DNA of 64,000 nt from Psychrobacter aquaticus CMS 56 (GTDB taxonomy: Bacteria > Pseudomonadota > Gammaproteobacteria > Pseudomonadales > Moraxellaceae). A program made the translations under genes and the position numbers. The first letter of the stretch is position 1, and each line of letters opens with the position of its first letter. The notes below the pieces were generated by a model that saw only the letters and a list, made by a program, of their open reading frames with translations, did not search any database and was not told the origin of the DNA. The stretch lies in contig NZ_AUSW01000033.1 of NCBI RefSeq assembly GCF_000471625.1, positions 1 to 64,000 on the forward strand. The letters are read 5' to 3'. Of the stretch, positions 18,331 through 27,454 are shown piece by piece.

Positions 18331-18365
18331 GGGCGTATCTTCAATGAGGATACGCCCTTTTTTTT
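18331..18365. terminator. Bidirectional terminator between NhaC-type gene and nirD
   Basis: A perfect 9-bp stem, GGGCGTATC and GATACGCCC, has a nine-base loop and is followed by eight T on the plus strand. It lies between the converging transporter and nirD genes and overlaps the last bases of nirD. It should act mainly for the rightward transcript. Confidence 0.88.
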
Positions 18366-18714
18366 ACCAGCCTTGCAGAATAATATTGTTATTATTTAAT
18401 GTCACCTGATAAGCCCCTAGTATCACACTCTCATCATCCAAGCATTGTCCAGTGGCAAGGTTAAAACGCTGCTTATAAATGGGTGAGGCGACATAGAGTA
18501 TTTCTTCATCCGATCCTGCCTCAGTGACAATCGTCGTGCCACCAATCAAACCTCGGGACAGCACATTGGCTTGACTGAATGGATCATAATTATCAAGAGC
18601 AAAGAGGTCATCTTTTTTGGTGCGAAAAATAGCAATTTGCTTGCCCTCTATCAGCGCACAAACGCCTGTATCAGGAATGATGTCGTTAAGATGACAGATA
18701 GTGTGCTGTGTCAT
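18364..18714 (-). CDS. nirD: Assimilatory nitrite reductase small subunit
   Basis: NirD is the small, Rieske-fold partner of NirB and is needed for NADH-dependent reduction of nitrite to ammonium. The 116-residue protein has the NirD pattern (A-L-I-E-G-K-Q-I-A-I-F-R, F-A-L-D-N-Y-D-P-F-S-Q-A) and lacks the Cys/His ligands of true Rieske proteins, as is normal for NirD. It lies 185 bases downstream of nirB on the same strand, with a hairpin repeat (18756-18824) in the gap. An AAGGATA site precedes the ATG. Confidence 0.92.
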   Translation of the reverse strand: MTQHTICHLNDIIPDTGVCALIEGKQIAIFRTKKDDLFALDNYDPFSQANVLSRGLIGGTTIVTEAGSDEEILYVASPIYKQRFNLATGQCLDDESVILGAYQVTLNNNNIILQGW

Positions 18715-18755
18715 GGGGTGTTATCCTTAAAGATTGTGGCGTTAATAAAGCATTC

Positions 18756-18824
18756 TACTGGTATAAATTTTCTTCGCTTGCTGTGCGGTTGATAGGCAGA
18801 GGATTTGAAGCATTTATACCAGTA
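18756..18824. repeat. MITE-like hairpin repeat, copy 1 (between nirB and nirD)
   Basis: A 69-bp element has perfect 13-bp terminal inverted repeats (TACTGGTATAAAT). Its core, with TTTTCTTCGCTTGCTGTG and GGCAGAGG, is shared with the elements at 31923 and 42597. It carries no ORF of note. It sits in the nirB-nirD gap and may fold in the transcript. Confidence 0.7.
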
Positions 18825-18899
18825 GTGCTATCTTTTTTAAACGGTACTCTTTTTAAATCGAACCAACCATCGGTAAAAGAGCAGGGCGCTGATATGCAG

Positions 18900-21518
18900 T
18901 TAAGCCAATTCCACGAGTTTTATTTCTGACTTTTCGGCTTCAGTCGCTGGTCGGATTTGATCACGCTCGGTCACAAACACCACATTGTCATCGCCTTGTT
19001 CACTGTTCACAAAATGGCGAAAACGTTTAAGCTTTTCGGTATCGTTGATCGTCTCAGCCCATTCACACACATAATTTTCGATGAGCAGCTGCATTTGTGC
19101 TTCAAGCTCTTCTGCGATTCCTAAGCTGTCCTCGATGATGACCGCTTGTAGATATTCAAGGCCGCCCTCTAAGCTCTCACGCCATTTTGAGGTGCGCTGT
19201 AGTTTGTCGGCCGTTTTGATGTAAAACATAATAATGCGGTCGATATATCTGACCAAGGTCTCAGTATCGAGATCAGTTGCGAACAATTCACCGTGACGCG
19301 GAGTGATACCACCATTACCGCAGACAAATAAATTCCAGCCGTTTTCGGTTGCGATCATGCCAAAGTCTTTACTTTGCGCTTCAGCACACTCTCTCATACA
19401 GCCTGACACCCCCATCTTGATCTTGTGCGGCGAACGCACGCCTTTGTAACGATCCTCCAACCTCAAAGCGAGCCCCATACTGTCATCAACCCCATATCGG
19501 CACCAGTCATTACCCACACAAGACTTGACGGTACGTAGCGATTTGCCGTAAGCATGACCCGTTTCAAACCCTGCTTGCACCAGTTGTGTCCAGATATCAG
19601 GCAACTGCTCCATACGTGCACCAAACAGATCAACCCGCTGCCCGCCAGTGATTTTGGTATATAAATTAAATTCTTTGGCGACTTGTCCAAGGACGATGAG
19701 TTTGTCGGCAGTGATTTCACCACCCGGTACTCGCGGCACGACGGAATACGTGCCATCTTTTTGGATGTTTCCTAAATAGTAATCGTTGCTGTCCTGTAAT
19801 GGCGTCAGTTCAGGCTTTAGCACATAATCATTCCAGCACGATGCCAAAATAGAGGCGACTGTCGGTTTGCAAATCTCACAGCCATGACCGCGACCATGTT
19901 CAGTCAGCAATTCATCAAAGGTTCTGATGCCATGCACCCGAATCAAGCTGTACAAGTCTTGACGAGAGTAAGCAAAATGCTCGCACAAGTCGTTATTGAC
20001 CTCAAAACCAAGCGTGGTTAGCTGATGGCTCAGGGTGTCTTTCACCATGGGCGCACAACCGCCGCAGCCCGTGCCTGCACTTGTCACTGCTTTTACATCA
20101 GCAATCGAGTACGCGCCGTTTTCGACCGCTGAGCAAATTGCGCCTTTGGACACGTTATAACAAGAGCAAATCGTGGCGGTATCTGGTAGATTGGCGATGC
20201 CCATTACAGGTTTTTCGACATTGGGTAATATTAGGCTTTCAGGATGCGCTGGCAGGTCAATGTCATTGAGATACAGTTGTAATAAATTATTATAGTCTTC
20301 GGTATCGCCCACCAATACAGCACCAAGCAAGCGTTTGTTATCCGCTGTGGTGACAAGCTTTTTATAAATGCCTTCCGCCGGATTTTGATACAGATAGCTC
20401 AGTCCGCCTTCCGTCGTGCCATGAGCATCACCAATACTGCCCACGTCAACGCCCATCAATTTTAGTTTGGTGCTCATGTCAGCACCCGTAAAAGTCTGCT
20501 CGTTATCGCCTGCAATCTGCGCGGCACAAATACTCGCCATGTTATAGCCGGGTGCTACTAAGCCAAACACTTTATTGTCCCAAACGGCGCACTCACCAAC
20601 CGCATAGACATGATCGGCATTGGTACGGCATTGCTCATTGATTAAAATACCACCGCGTGCGCCTATCTCGATACCGCATTCAGGATTGTTTTTAATAATA
20701 TTATCTTGTGGTCTAATGCCTGCGCTAAACACAATCATATCGGTGTCTAACGATGTGCCATCAGTAAATTGCATGGTGAGATAGTTGACATTACTGTCTG
20801 CACTATCAGGGTCTGTACTATCAGAAGTAGAAAAAATCTCCTGAGTATTTTTGCCTGTCAGGACTTTTACGCCCAGCGCCTCAATTTTACGCTTCAAAAT
20901 CTCGCCACCCGCTGCGTCTAGCTGAACGCCCATCAGCTGCGGGGCAAACTCGACCACATAGGTATCGAGACCTAATGTAACCAAGGCTTTTGCCGCCTCA
21001 AGTCCAAGTAGACCGCCGCCCACCACCACGCCTTTTTTGACTGTGGGTAACTCAGCAATGGCCAAAATCTCATCCAAATCAGCAATCGTACGATACACGT
21101 GACAGTGCGGATGCTCGCGACCAGGAATCGGTGGCACAAAGGGGTACGAGCCTGTCGCCAATACCAACTCACTATATTCAATCTGCTCACCAGACTCAGT
21201 GGTGATAGAGCGATTGGTCGAATCGATATCTACAATTCGCTGGTTCAAATGCAAATTAATTTGCGACGACTCATAAGTGGTGAGATCGACGAGGTTCAGC
21301 TTACTGGCATCTTTGTGCTCAAAATAACTGGACAAATACACACGGTCATAAGCAGGGCGGTCTTCTTCTGCAAATACATGAATCTCGAATTGCTCATGCA
21401 GTCCTTGCTCAATCGCTCTCTCAACGAAATGATGGCCGACCATGCCATTGCCAATCACGACCAGATTGCCTTTGCTTTTTATGACCGTGTTTTCTGCTCT
21501 TATTGTAGTGCTACTCAT
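18900..21518 (-). CDS. nirB: Assimilatory nitrite reductase [NAD(P)H] large subunit
   Basis: NirB reduces nitrite to ammonium in the cytoplasm with FAD, iron-sulfur clusters and siroheme. From the start at 21518 (GAGGA upstream) the protein has 872 residues. An FAD-binding G-N-G-M-V-G lies near the N-terminus, and the NAD(P)-binding G-G-G-L-L-G-L-E-A-A follows near residue 165. A BFD-type [2Fe-2S] cysteine set comes next (C-S-C-Y-N and later C-G-G-C). The C-terminal siroheme/4Fe-4S half has C667, C673, C707 and C711. Length and order are normal. It is divergent from the nitrate transporter gene, with a sigma-54-like site upstream. Confidence 0.95.
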   Translation of the reverse strand: MSSTTIRAENTVIKSKGNLVVIGNGMVGHHFVERAIEQGLHEQFEIHVFAEEDRPAYDRVYLSSYFEHKDASKLNLVDLTTYESSQINLHLNQRIVDIDSTNRSITTESGEQIEYSELVLATGSYPFVPPIPGREHPHCHVYRTIADLDEILAIAELPTVKKGVVVGGGLLGLEAAKALVTLGLDTYVVEFAPQLMGVQLDAAGGEILKRKIEALGVKVLTGKNTQEIFSTSDSTDPDSADSNVNYLTMQFTDGTSLDTDMIVFSAGIRPQDNIIKNNPECGIEIGARGGILINEQCRTNADHVYAVGECAVWDNKVFGLVAPGYNMASICAAQIAGDNEQTFTGADMSTKLKLMGVDVGSIGDAHGTTEGGLSYLYQNPAEGIYKKLVTTADNKRLLGAVLVGDTEDYNNLLQLYLNDIDLPAHPESLILPNVEKPVMGIANLPDTATICSCYNVSKGAICSAVENGAYSIADVKAVTSAGTGCGGCAPMVKDTLSHQLTTLGFEVNNDLCEHFAYSRQDLYSLIRVHGIRTFDELLTEHGRGHGCEICKPTVASILASCWNDYVLKPELTPLQDSNDYYLGNIQKDGTYSVVPRVPGGEITADKLIVLGQVAKEFNLYTKITGGQRVDLFGARMEQLPDIWTQLVQAGFETGHAYGKSLRTVKSCVGNDWCRYGVDDSMGLALRLEDRYKGVRSPHKIKMGVSGCMRECAEAQSKDFGMIATENGWNLFVCGNGGITPRHGELFATDLDTETLVRYIDRIIMFYIKTADKLQRTSKWRESLEGGLEYLQAVIIEDSLGIAEELEAQMQLLIENYVCEWAETINDTEKLKRFRHFVNSEQGDDNVVFVTERDQIRPATEAEKSEIKLVELA

Positions 21519-21575
21519 ACGACTGTCCTCTATATAGCTGATAAATGACATTTAGATGCCTACTGCTATAGAACA

Positions 21576-21591
21576 TTCAATAATTGTGCCA
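21576..21591 (-). promoter_or_regulatory. Possible sigma-54 promoter for nirB
   Basis: Read on the minus strand the sequence is TGGCAC-AATTA-TTGAA. It has a perfect -24 block but TTGA instead of TTGC at -12. Initiation would fall about 45 bases before the nirB start codon. Confidence 0.45.
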
Positions 21592-21992
21592 AGCAACTTT
21601 ATTTTGGTGTGATTCCTGAGCATTGACGCTCTCAGCATTTGCTTGACGTATGAGGATAAACAGTAGGTTTCTTAACGTTTGGTAGGGTCTGAATAGGGGC
21701 TAAAGAAAGACTAAAACCAACATCAATATAAATTATATGGATGTCGGTCATGCATTTTCCGTAAGTGCCTACATAAGGTACAAATGCACCAAAATAGCGA
21801 TAATCATGCCCCAATTTGGGCTCTATTATTATCTGTCCGCCATCGCGTTACTTTGACTATGGCCCTATTTTTTTTGTGGTTACTAAAATATCCATGTGAT
21901 TTTGACATCGCCGTATAAGCCTTAATAAGAGGGCGTTGTAGCAGTATTTTAGGATCAATTTTCATGTTAAAAACGCGGCTTGCAACCACAAC

Positions 21993-22008
21993 TGGCATAG
22001 CCATTGCA
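21993..22008 (+). promoter_or_regulatory. Sigma-54 promoter for the nitrate transporter operon
   Basis: TGGCAT-AGCCA-TTGCA matches the sigma-54 consensus TGGCAC-N5-TTGCA with one mismatch, and the GG and GC are exactly ten bases apart. It lies 85 bases upstream of the transporter start. Nitrogen control of nitrate assimilation through NtrC and sigma-54 is well known in proteobacteria. Confidence 0.7.
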
Positions 22009-22092
22009 CCGCCTCAAGTGTCTTAATTGATTGTTTTTGGACACTTGACGCTTTGTAATAACCTAGAAGTTAACCATTTGAGGAAGCCGCCT

Positions 22093-23601
22093 ATGTCATC
22101 ATCGACCCCCGTTGCACCTACTAAAGACAAGCTTAATGTCTTGTCTTTTTCGGGCAAAAATAAAATCCTTCATTTAGGTTGGATGGCGTTTTTTCTGACT
22201 TTTTTTGTGTGGTTCAACCATGCGCCGTTTTTATCAGCAATTGGTGAGACGCTGAATCTGACTAAAGACCAAGTCAAAACGCTGCTGATTTTAAACGTGG
22301 CATTGACTATCCCCGCCCGTGTCATCATCGGCATGTTGACCGATCGTTTTGGCCCACGTATTGTCTATACAGCAATTTTGGCCATCGGTGCGATTCCGTG
22401 CTTTACCTTTGCCTTTGCGCAAGATTACAACACCTTGGCATTGTCTCGTTTTTTACTGGGTTTTGTGGGTGCAGGCTTCGTGGTTGGTATTCGCTTGATG
22501 AGTGATTGGTTTCCAACCAATGAGCTGGGCACGGCGGAAGGCATTTATGGAGGCTGGGGTAACTTTGGTTCAGCCGCAGCGGCACTGTTATTGCCAACCG
22601 TGGCGATTGGTGCAGCGGCTGTCTTTGGCGGCGATGAGGGCTGGCGTTATGCCACTGCCGTATCAGGTGTCGTCATGGCACTTTATAGCGTGGTTTTTTA
22701 TAAAATGGCGCGCAACACCCCCAAAGGTGCCACTTACTTTAAACCCAAAAAGTCAGGCGCCATGATGGTGACGTCATCGGGTGATTTTTGGCTGATGATG
22801 GTGTTTAAATTGCCGATGTATTTGTCATTGGCGTTATTGGCATGGAAGTTGTCACCTGCTGGCGTGAGTTTGCTCAGTCAGTCTAGTGTCACGATCATTT
22901 ATATTGGCCTTGCCGTACTCTATGTCTACGAGTTCATTAGTAGCTACCGCTTTAATAAAGAGGTCTTTACCACGCCTGTACCTGAAGCGCATCGTTATGA
23001 TTTTAAGCAGGTTGGCATTCTCAATATTCTCTATTTCGCAACTTTTGGTTCAGAGCTTGCCGTCGTGTCGATGTTGCCGTTGTTCTATCAAGAGACCTTT
23101 AGTCTATCGATCGTGATGGCGGGTGTGCTGGCATCAAGTTATGCCTTTATGAACCTAATGTCGCGTCCTGGCGGCGGTTGGCTCAGTGATAAATTCGGTC
23201 GTAAAATTACCTTGTTGATTTTGACGGCTGGTTTGGCAGTAGGCTATCTATTGATGGGCTTTCTTGACTCAACATGGCCGCTGGCGCTGGCGTTATTGAT
23301 TACTATGTTTTGCTCGTTTTTTGTACAAGCGGGAGAGGGTGCGGTCTTTGCTGTGATTCCACTCATCAAGCGCAGTATGACAGGGCAATTTGCAGGCATG
23401 ACGGGCGCATACGGTAACGTTGGCTCAGTGGTCTATTTAACGATACTCAGTCTGGTGTCGTATCAAGTGTTTTTCTTTGTGATCGCCGCGACAGCCGTGA
23501 TTGGTTTCTTTGCGCTATTTTTACTCAAAGAACCTGAAGGTGTCATCATCGAAGAGATGCCAGATGGAACGTTTGCTGAGATCCAAGTCAGCCATCGGTA
23601 G
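22093..23601 (+). CDS. narK: Nitrate/nitrite transporter (NNP family, MFS)
   Basis: The start at 22093 (M-S-S-S-T-P) has GAGGA upstream and gives 502 residues with about 12 membrane helices. The NNP-family nitrate signatures are visible: F-V-W-F-N-H-A-P-F, R-F-L-L-G-F-V-G-A-G-F-V-V-G-I-R, and G-G-W-G-N-F-G-S-A-A-A near the end of helix 5. It should import nitrate for assimilation; the equivalent gene is called nasA in Pseudomonas. It leads the rightward operon with the kinase/phosphatase, FAD oxidoreductase and nitrate reductase, behind a sigma-54-type promoter. Confidence 0.92.
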   Translation: MSSSTPVAPTKDKLNVLSFSGKNKILHLGWMAFFLTFFVWFNHAPFLSAIGETLNLTKDQVKTLLILNVALTIPARVIIGMLTDRFGPRIVYTAILAIGAIPCFTFAFAQDYNTLALSRFLLGFVGAGFVVGIRLMSDWFPTNELGTAEGIYGGWGNFGSAAAALLLPTVAIGAAAVFGGDEGWRYATAVSGVVMALYSVVFYKMARNTPKGATYFKPKKSGAMMVTSSGDFWLMMVFKLPMYLSLALLAWKLSPAGVSLLSQSSVTIIYIGLAVLYVYEFISSYRFNKEVFTTPVPEAHRYDFKQVGILNILYFATFGSELAVVSMLPLFYQETFSLSIVMAGVLASSYAFMNLMSRPGGGWLSDKFGRKITLLILTAGLAVGYLLMGFLDSTWPLALALLITMFCSFFVQAGEGAVFAVIPLIKRSMTGQFAGMTGAYGNVGSVVYLTILSLVSYQVFFFVIAATAVIGFFALFLLKEPEGVIIEEMPDGTFAEIQVSHR

Positions 23602-23615
23602 CATGAGAAATATTA

Positions 23616-25823
23616 ATGGGGATGACTGTGACCACGATGACAAAAGCTTGCCAACAGAGACGTCCAAAAGACACTCACAAAAGCCCGCAACGTAAGGGTG
23701 ATAAAGTCAGTGCGGACTTAACTATTAATATGGCTATTGACATGACCGATAATGTCCCTGCTAACTCGGATATCCAAAGCCACACTGGTGAGCAGTCATC
23801 TGCCATTGAATCCTGCCATTCTAATGCAGACTCTGCCTTGTGGTGGCTGGACTTTTTTACGATGAAAGGCCGTAAAGCGGAAAATCAAGACAGCCTACTA
23901 ATAACCACTTGTCTGCCGCATTATTTTGGGGATGCTGTATCGACCGAATCTGTTGACTTAACCCAAAGTTATGTGCCTAAACAAGCGACAATGCCAACAG
24001 CGCCACTGTTGGTGCTCATGGCAGATGGCGTCAGTGCTTGCCAGTTTCCAAAACAGGCAAGTCAGCTGGTCATCAACACCGTTGCCGAAAAAATCACACT
24101 TGCATTGGCAAAATTGGTGCAAGTGCAGTATGAGTCAGAAGATCAGCCTCAAGCCATGCCTACCAGTTTGGATGAGGATCAAGTGGCTAGCATCATTAGA
24201 ACGGCAGTAAATAAAGCCAATGATGTGTTGTATTTTCCGCAAGCATACCAGCGAGTGCCGCCTTTATTGTCGACGCTGTCAGGCTTATTGTGTATTGGTG
24301 ATCGTATTCATCTGTTCCATACGGGCGATTCACGAATTTACCGTGTTGGGATAGACAGCCTGACGGTACTTAGTGACGATCATCGTATTCATCGAGGCGA
24401 AGACAAAGGGGCGCTGTCGGCGGCTATCGGCGCTGATGGGCAAGTGGATTTACAACAATTGGTGTTTACACTGCATCAAAACGAATGCTTGGCAATAATG
24501 ACCGATGGTATTTATGAGCATATCGATGAGGTCGAGTTAGCGTTTGAGCTGTGTACGGCAGCGACAAATATGTGTCAAGCACTGGCTACCACGCACAAAC
24601 TACCAACAGGGTTTCATGCCAGTCAGACCATATGCGAGCACGCTTTTACAGAGGGCAGTCACGATAACTTGAGTATGATCATGCTGAGTATGAAGGCGAT
24701 ATCAAATAAATCGACCTTAATAAATGATTCTGATGCAGTTGATTTGTTTGAAAGTGATAGCGCAACGTCTCACGATATTCATCGCTATCAGTTGCCCACA
24801 GATTTAGAAGTAGGGGATAGTATCGATGGTTTTACCGTGGTCAGTATTATTGCCCGTACTGCCCGCAGTCATGTGTACTGGGTGCAAGATGCCGATCAGA
24901 ATGACTTTGTACTGAAGTCACCGAGCCTTGATACCATTGCTGATGGCCATTATCTGCGTGATTTTTTACAAGAACGTAAAATTGGTCTGAGCCTCTCAAA
25001 ACACCGCCGTGCTGGCGAGTCTGCTTATAATCAAGCGGATCCCAATCTCTTGCAGACGACTGACGCAAATAAAAACACTAGCCACAATATGGGGTCGGGG
25101 TTGCACGCCTCAGGGCTGTTGCGTTACTACCCAGTGCCTGCTAGCACCAACTATTTATATCACTTGACCGAGTATATCGAAGGCGAGAGCTTACGCGATT
25201 TCATCGAACGTCATGCGCCCTGCGATGTATGGCAAACTTATGATTTGCTGACCAAAATCGGTATGGCCGCTCGTGTGATGCACCGCAATTATCTCTTGCA
25301 CCAAGATATTAAACCTGAGAACGTTCTCTTGACCAAATCAGGGGCCGTGAAGCTAATCGACTTTGGCTCTGCTAGCTCATCAATATTAAAAGACAGTACG
25401 CGACCACCCAATGGCGATCTACATTACGCTGCACCAGAGTATTACACTGATGCACCAAAAGGGGTACATTCTGATCTATTCTCCATTGCCGTGATCGGTT
25501 ATGAGCTATTGACAGGGCAACTGCCATTTGGCTCGCAAGATTTGATGAATCCACAGCAGACTCTCGTCATGCCAGCGCAGCCGTTACGGCAACACAATGT
25601 ACCGTCCGTTATTCAGCAAGCGCTCATGCGGGCGCTACACCCCAATACCAATGTTCGCTATCAGGCCATCGGTGAGTTTTTACAAGACTTCAATCCTGAC
25701 AATAGAGCACGCAGTCGCGACCCTGAACCACTAATTAAACGCAATCCCTTATTGGTATGGCATGGCATTTGCTTCATACAGACTGTCATCATCGTCTTAT
25801 TGTTGTGGGTCTATCTGTCATGA
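23616..25823 (+). CDS. Fused PP2C-type phosphatase and Ser/Thr protein kinase, membrane-anchored
   Basis: The N-terminal half (about residues 70-370) is a PP2C phosphatase with metal-binding aspartates D137 (A-D-G), D297 (M-T-D-G) and D350 (H-D-N). The second half (about 395-700) is a Hanks-type kinase with the ATP lysine K434 (V-L-K-S-P), H562-Q-D564-I-K566-P-E-N, D582-F-G584 and A-P-E-Y. The glycine loop is degenerate (I-A-R-T-A-R-S-H-V-Y). One membrane helix ends the protein at about 712-733. It follows the transporter by 14 bases. A kinase gene also accompanies the nitrate-assimilation genes of Pseudomonas aeruginosa; its substrate is unknown. Start choice is uncertain because no strong ribosome site is visible. 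Confidence 0.88.
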   Translation: MGMTVTTMTKACQQRRPKDTHKSPQRKGDKVSADLTINMAIDMTDNVPANSDIQSHTGEQSSAIESCHSNADSALWWLDFFTMKGRKAENQDSLLITTCLPHYFGDAVSTESVDLTQSYVPKQATMPTAPLLVLMADGVSACQFPKQASQLVINTVAEKITLALAKLVQVQYESEDQPQAMPTSLDEDQVASIIRTAVNKANDVLYFPQAYQRVPPLLSTLSGLLCIGDRIHLFHTGDSRIYRVGIDSLTVLSDDHRIHRGEDKGALSAAIGADGQVDLQQLVFTLHQNECLAIMTDGIYEHIDEVELAFELCTAATNMCQALATTHKLPTGFHASQTICEHAFTEGSHDNLSMIMLSMKAISNKSTLINDSDAVDLFESDSATSHDIHRYQLPTDLEVGDSIDGFTVVSIIARTARSHVYWVQDADQNDFVLKSPSLDTIADGHYLRDFLQERKIGLSLSKHRRAGESAYNQADPNLLQTTDANKNTSHNMGSGLHASGLLRYYPVPASTNYLYHLTEYIEGESLRDFIERHAPCDVWQTYDLLTKIGMAARVMHRNYLLHQDIKPENVLLTKSGAVKLIDFGSASSSILKDSTRPPNGDLHYAAPEYYTDAPKGVHSDLFSIAVIGYELLTGQLPFGSQDLMNPQQTLVMPAQPLRQHNVPSVIQQALMRALHPNTNVRYQAIGEFLQDFNPDNRARSRDPEPLIKRNPLLVWHGICFIQTVIIVLLLWVYLS

Positions 25824-25891
25824 TCGCCCACGTTCAATGACATGTTATCGCTTGTTTACCATTGCACTATGCTGCTAAGGAACGTCGCTTT

Positions 25892-27454
25892 ATGTTGCTT
25901 CATAGGTCAAAAACTGCCGAAAAGTCTGATATTTATACGACAGAATCCATCGGAAGGTCTGCCCATCATGCTGCTAGTGATAATGCTGGTAAATATAGTG
26001 CTGATAGTCATAAGACCAATCATCATAATGATCAAACTGGCAGTGCGGGTATCATCATCATTGGCGCTGGCATGGCGGGTAGCCGCTTTGCCATTGAGCT
26101 TGCACGGGCGCGGCAGCAAGGTATACAGGCAAATAACGCGCGTTCAGACAGTATACAGGCAGAAACCTCCGCTGTACCGCTACCAATCACTCTGATTAGT
26201 AAAGAGCCACAGGTAGGTTACAACCGCATCATGTTGTCGCCAGTGCTGGCAGGAGATACGGCGTTTGAGGACACGTATTTGTATGATAAATCAGAGTATG
26301 AGCAATTGGGTATCACGGTACTGGCTGGGGTCGGCGTTGAGACGATTGATACTGAGCACCAGTGTATTGAGCTTGATAATGGGCAAAGTCTTCATTATGC
26401 CAAATTGGTGATTGCGACGGGTTCAACGGCTCGAGTGATACCGTTTCCCAATCATACGGCCAAAGGTGTGCATGTCTTTCGCGACTTAGCAGATGTCACC
26501 ACGTTAACCGAATATGCCCGTCAAGGCAAAACAGGCTTGGTAATTGGTGGCGGTGTATTGGGGTTAGAGGCGGCATGTGCGTTGGCTGCGCAAGGGGCAA
26601 ACATGACCGTGATTCATGTTGACGATTACGTGCTCAATCGCCAGCTTGACTTGCCAGCTGCCGAGCTTTTGCAAGCCGAGTTAAGTCGACGCGGCGTTGG
26701 TCTAGAAGTGTCTGCAAATACTGAAGCCATCGTCATAAACGACGCCGACGAAGTGTGCGGACTGGCCTTAAAAGACGGTCGTATCTTGCAGGCAGATTTT
26801 ATCGTGATGGCAGTGGGTGTGATTCCCAATACCGCCTTGGCGAAAGACAGTGGCATTGCCGTCAATCGAGGCATCGTTGTGGATGACTGCATGCACACCA
26901 GTTGTCCTCATGTGTATGCAATTGGCGAGTGTATTGAGCTAGAGGGTGAGCTGTTTGGCATGGTCGCCCCCGTGAATCAGCAAGTCGATACCCTCGTGAC
27001 GGTCTTAAAAGATACGCTAATATCAGACCCCATAACCACACTAGACGGCACTACGTCCTCACAAGAGCACTGGATACCTTTCGTTAGCAAACCTTTGTCA
27101 TTAAAATTAAAAGTATCTGGCGTATCGGCGTTTTCTGCTGGTCAAATTGCCTTTGAGGGTAACGATGCTGAGGCTATTGAAACGCTCATCTATCGTCAGC
27201 CCACTTTGAACCATTATCACTGCCTTTATCTTAAGAATAATAGAGTCATCGGCGCTGTACTTTATGGTGACGTCAATGATGGCAGTTTTTACAGTCAACT
27301 TATCACCGACAACGTCGATATATCGCTCATAAAAGAGGACTTAATCTTTGGTAGTGCTTATTGTGATTTGGACAAATTGAATCTGAATGATAGAGACAGT
27401 GATAGGACAAATAATGTATTGGCCATGACTGATTCGGTGGAGGAGGCATCATGA
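25892..27454 (+). CDS. FAD-dependent NAD(P)H oxidoreductase, probable nitrate reductase electron-transfer partner
   Basis: The product (520 residues from the ATG at 25892, with AAGGA upstream) has an FAD-binding G58-A-G-M-A-G and an NAD(P)-binding G219-G-G-V-L-G-L-E-A-A, the layout of the nitrite-reductase N-terminal half and of NasB-type reductases. No BFD or siroheme part is present. It overlaps the nitrate reductase gene by four bases (ATGA), so tight co-translation is likely. It would pass NADH electrons to the nitrate reductase, whose C-terminal BFD-type domain could accept them. That partnership is inferred from the context. Confidence 0.82.
   Translation: MLLHRSKTAEKSDIYTTESIGRSAHHAASDNAGKYSADSHKTNHHNDQTGSAGIIIIGAGMAGSRFAIELARARQQGIQANNARSDSIQAETSAVPLPITLISKEPQVGYNRIMLSPVLAGDTAFEDTYLYDKSEYEQLGITVLAGVGVETIDTEHQCIELDNGQSLHYAKLVIATGSTARVIPFPNHTAKGVHVFRDLADVTTLTEYARQGKTGLVIGGGVLGLEAACALAAQGANMTVIHVDDYVLNRQLDLPAAELLQAELSRRGVGLEVSANTEAIVINDADEVCGLALKDGRILQADFIVMAVGVIPNTALAKDSGIAVNRGIVVDDCMHTSCPHVYAIGECIELEGELFGMVAPVNQQVDTLVTVLKDTLISDPITTLDGTTSSQEHWIPFVSKPLSLKLKVSGVSAFSAGQIAFEGNDAEAIETLIYRQPTLNHYHCLYLKNNRVIGAVLYGDVNDGSFYSQLITDNVDISLIKEDLIFGSAYCDLDKLNLNDRDSDRTNNVLAMTDSVEEAS

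Larger units (their letters stand above)
21519..22092. other. 574-bp divergent control region between nirB and the nitrate transporter
   Basis: No credible gene is seen; the short frames here have no ribosome sites or family features. The region holds a good sigma-54-type promoter toward the transporter (21993-22008), a weaker one toward nirB (21576-21591) and a TGCACCA element at 21785-21791 that resembles half of an NtrC site. The length is ample for enhancer binding and DNA looping by an NtrC-type activator. Confidence 0.6.

Noticed and set aside
21804..22004. A 66-codon minus-strand frame in the nirB-transporter gap
   Set aside because: It overlaps the sigma-54-type promoter, has no ribosome site and shows no domain.
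22021..22060. TTGAT-like motif before the nitrate transporter as an FNR site
   Set aside because: The second half-site is not present at the right spacing, and the block is assimilatory, so nitrogen control is the better fit.
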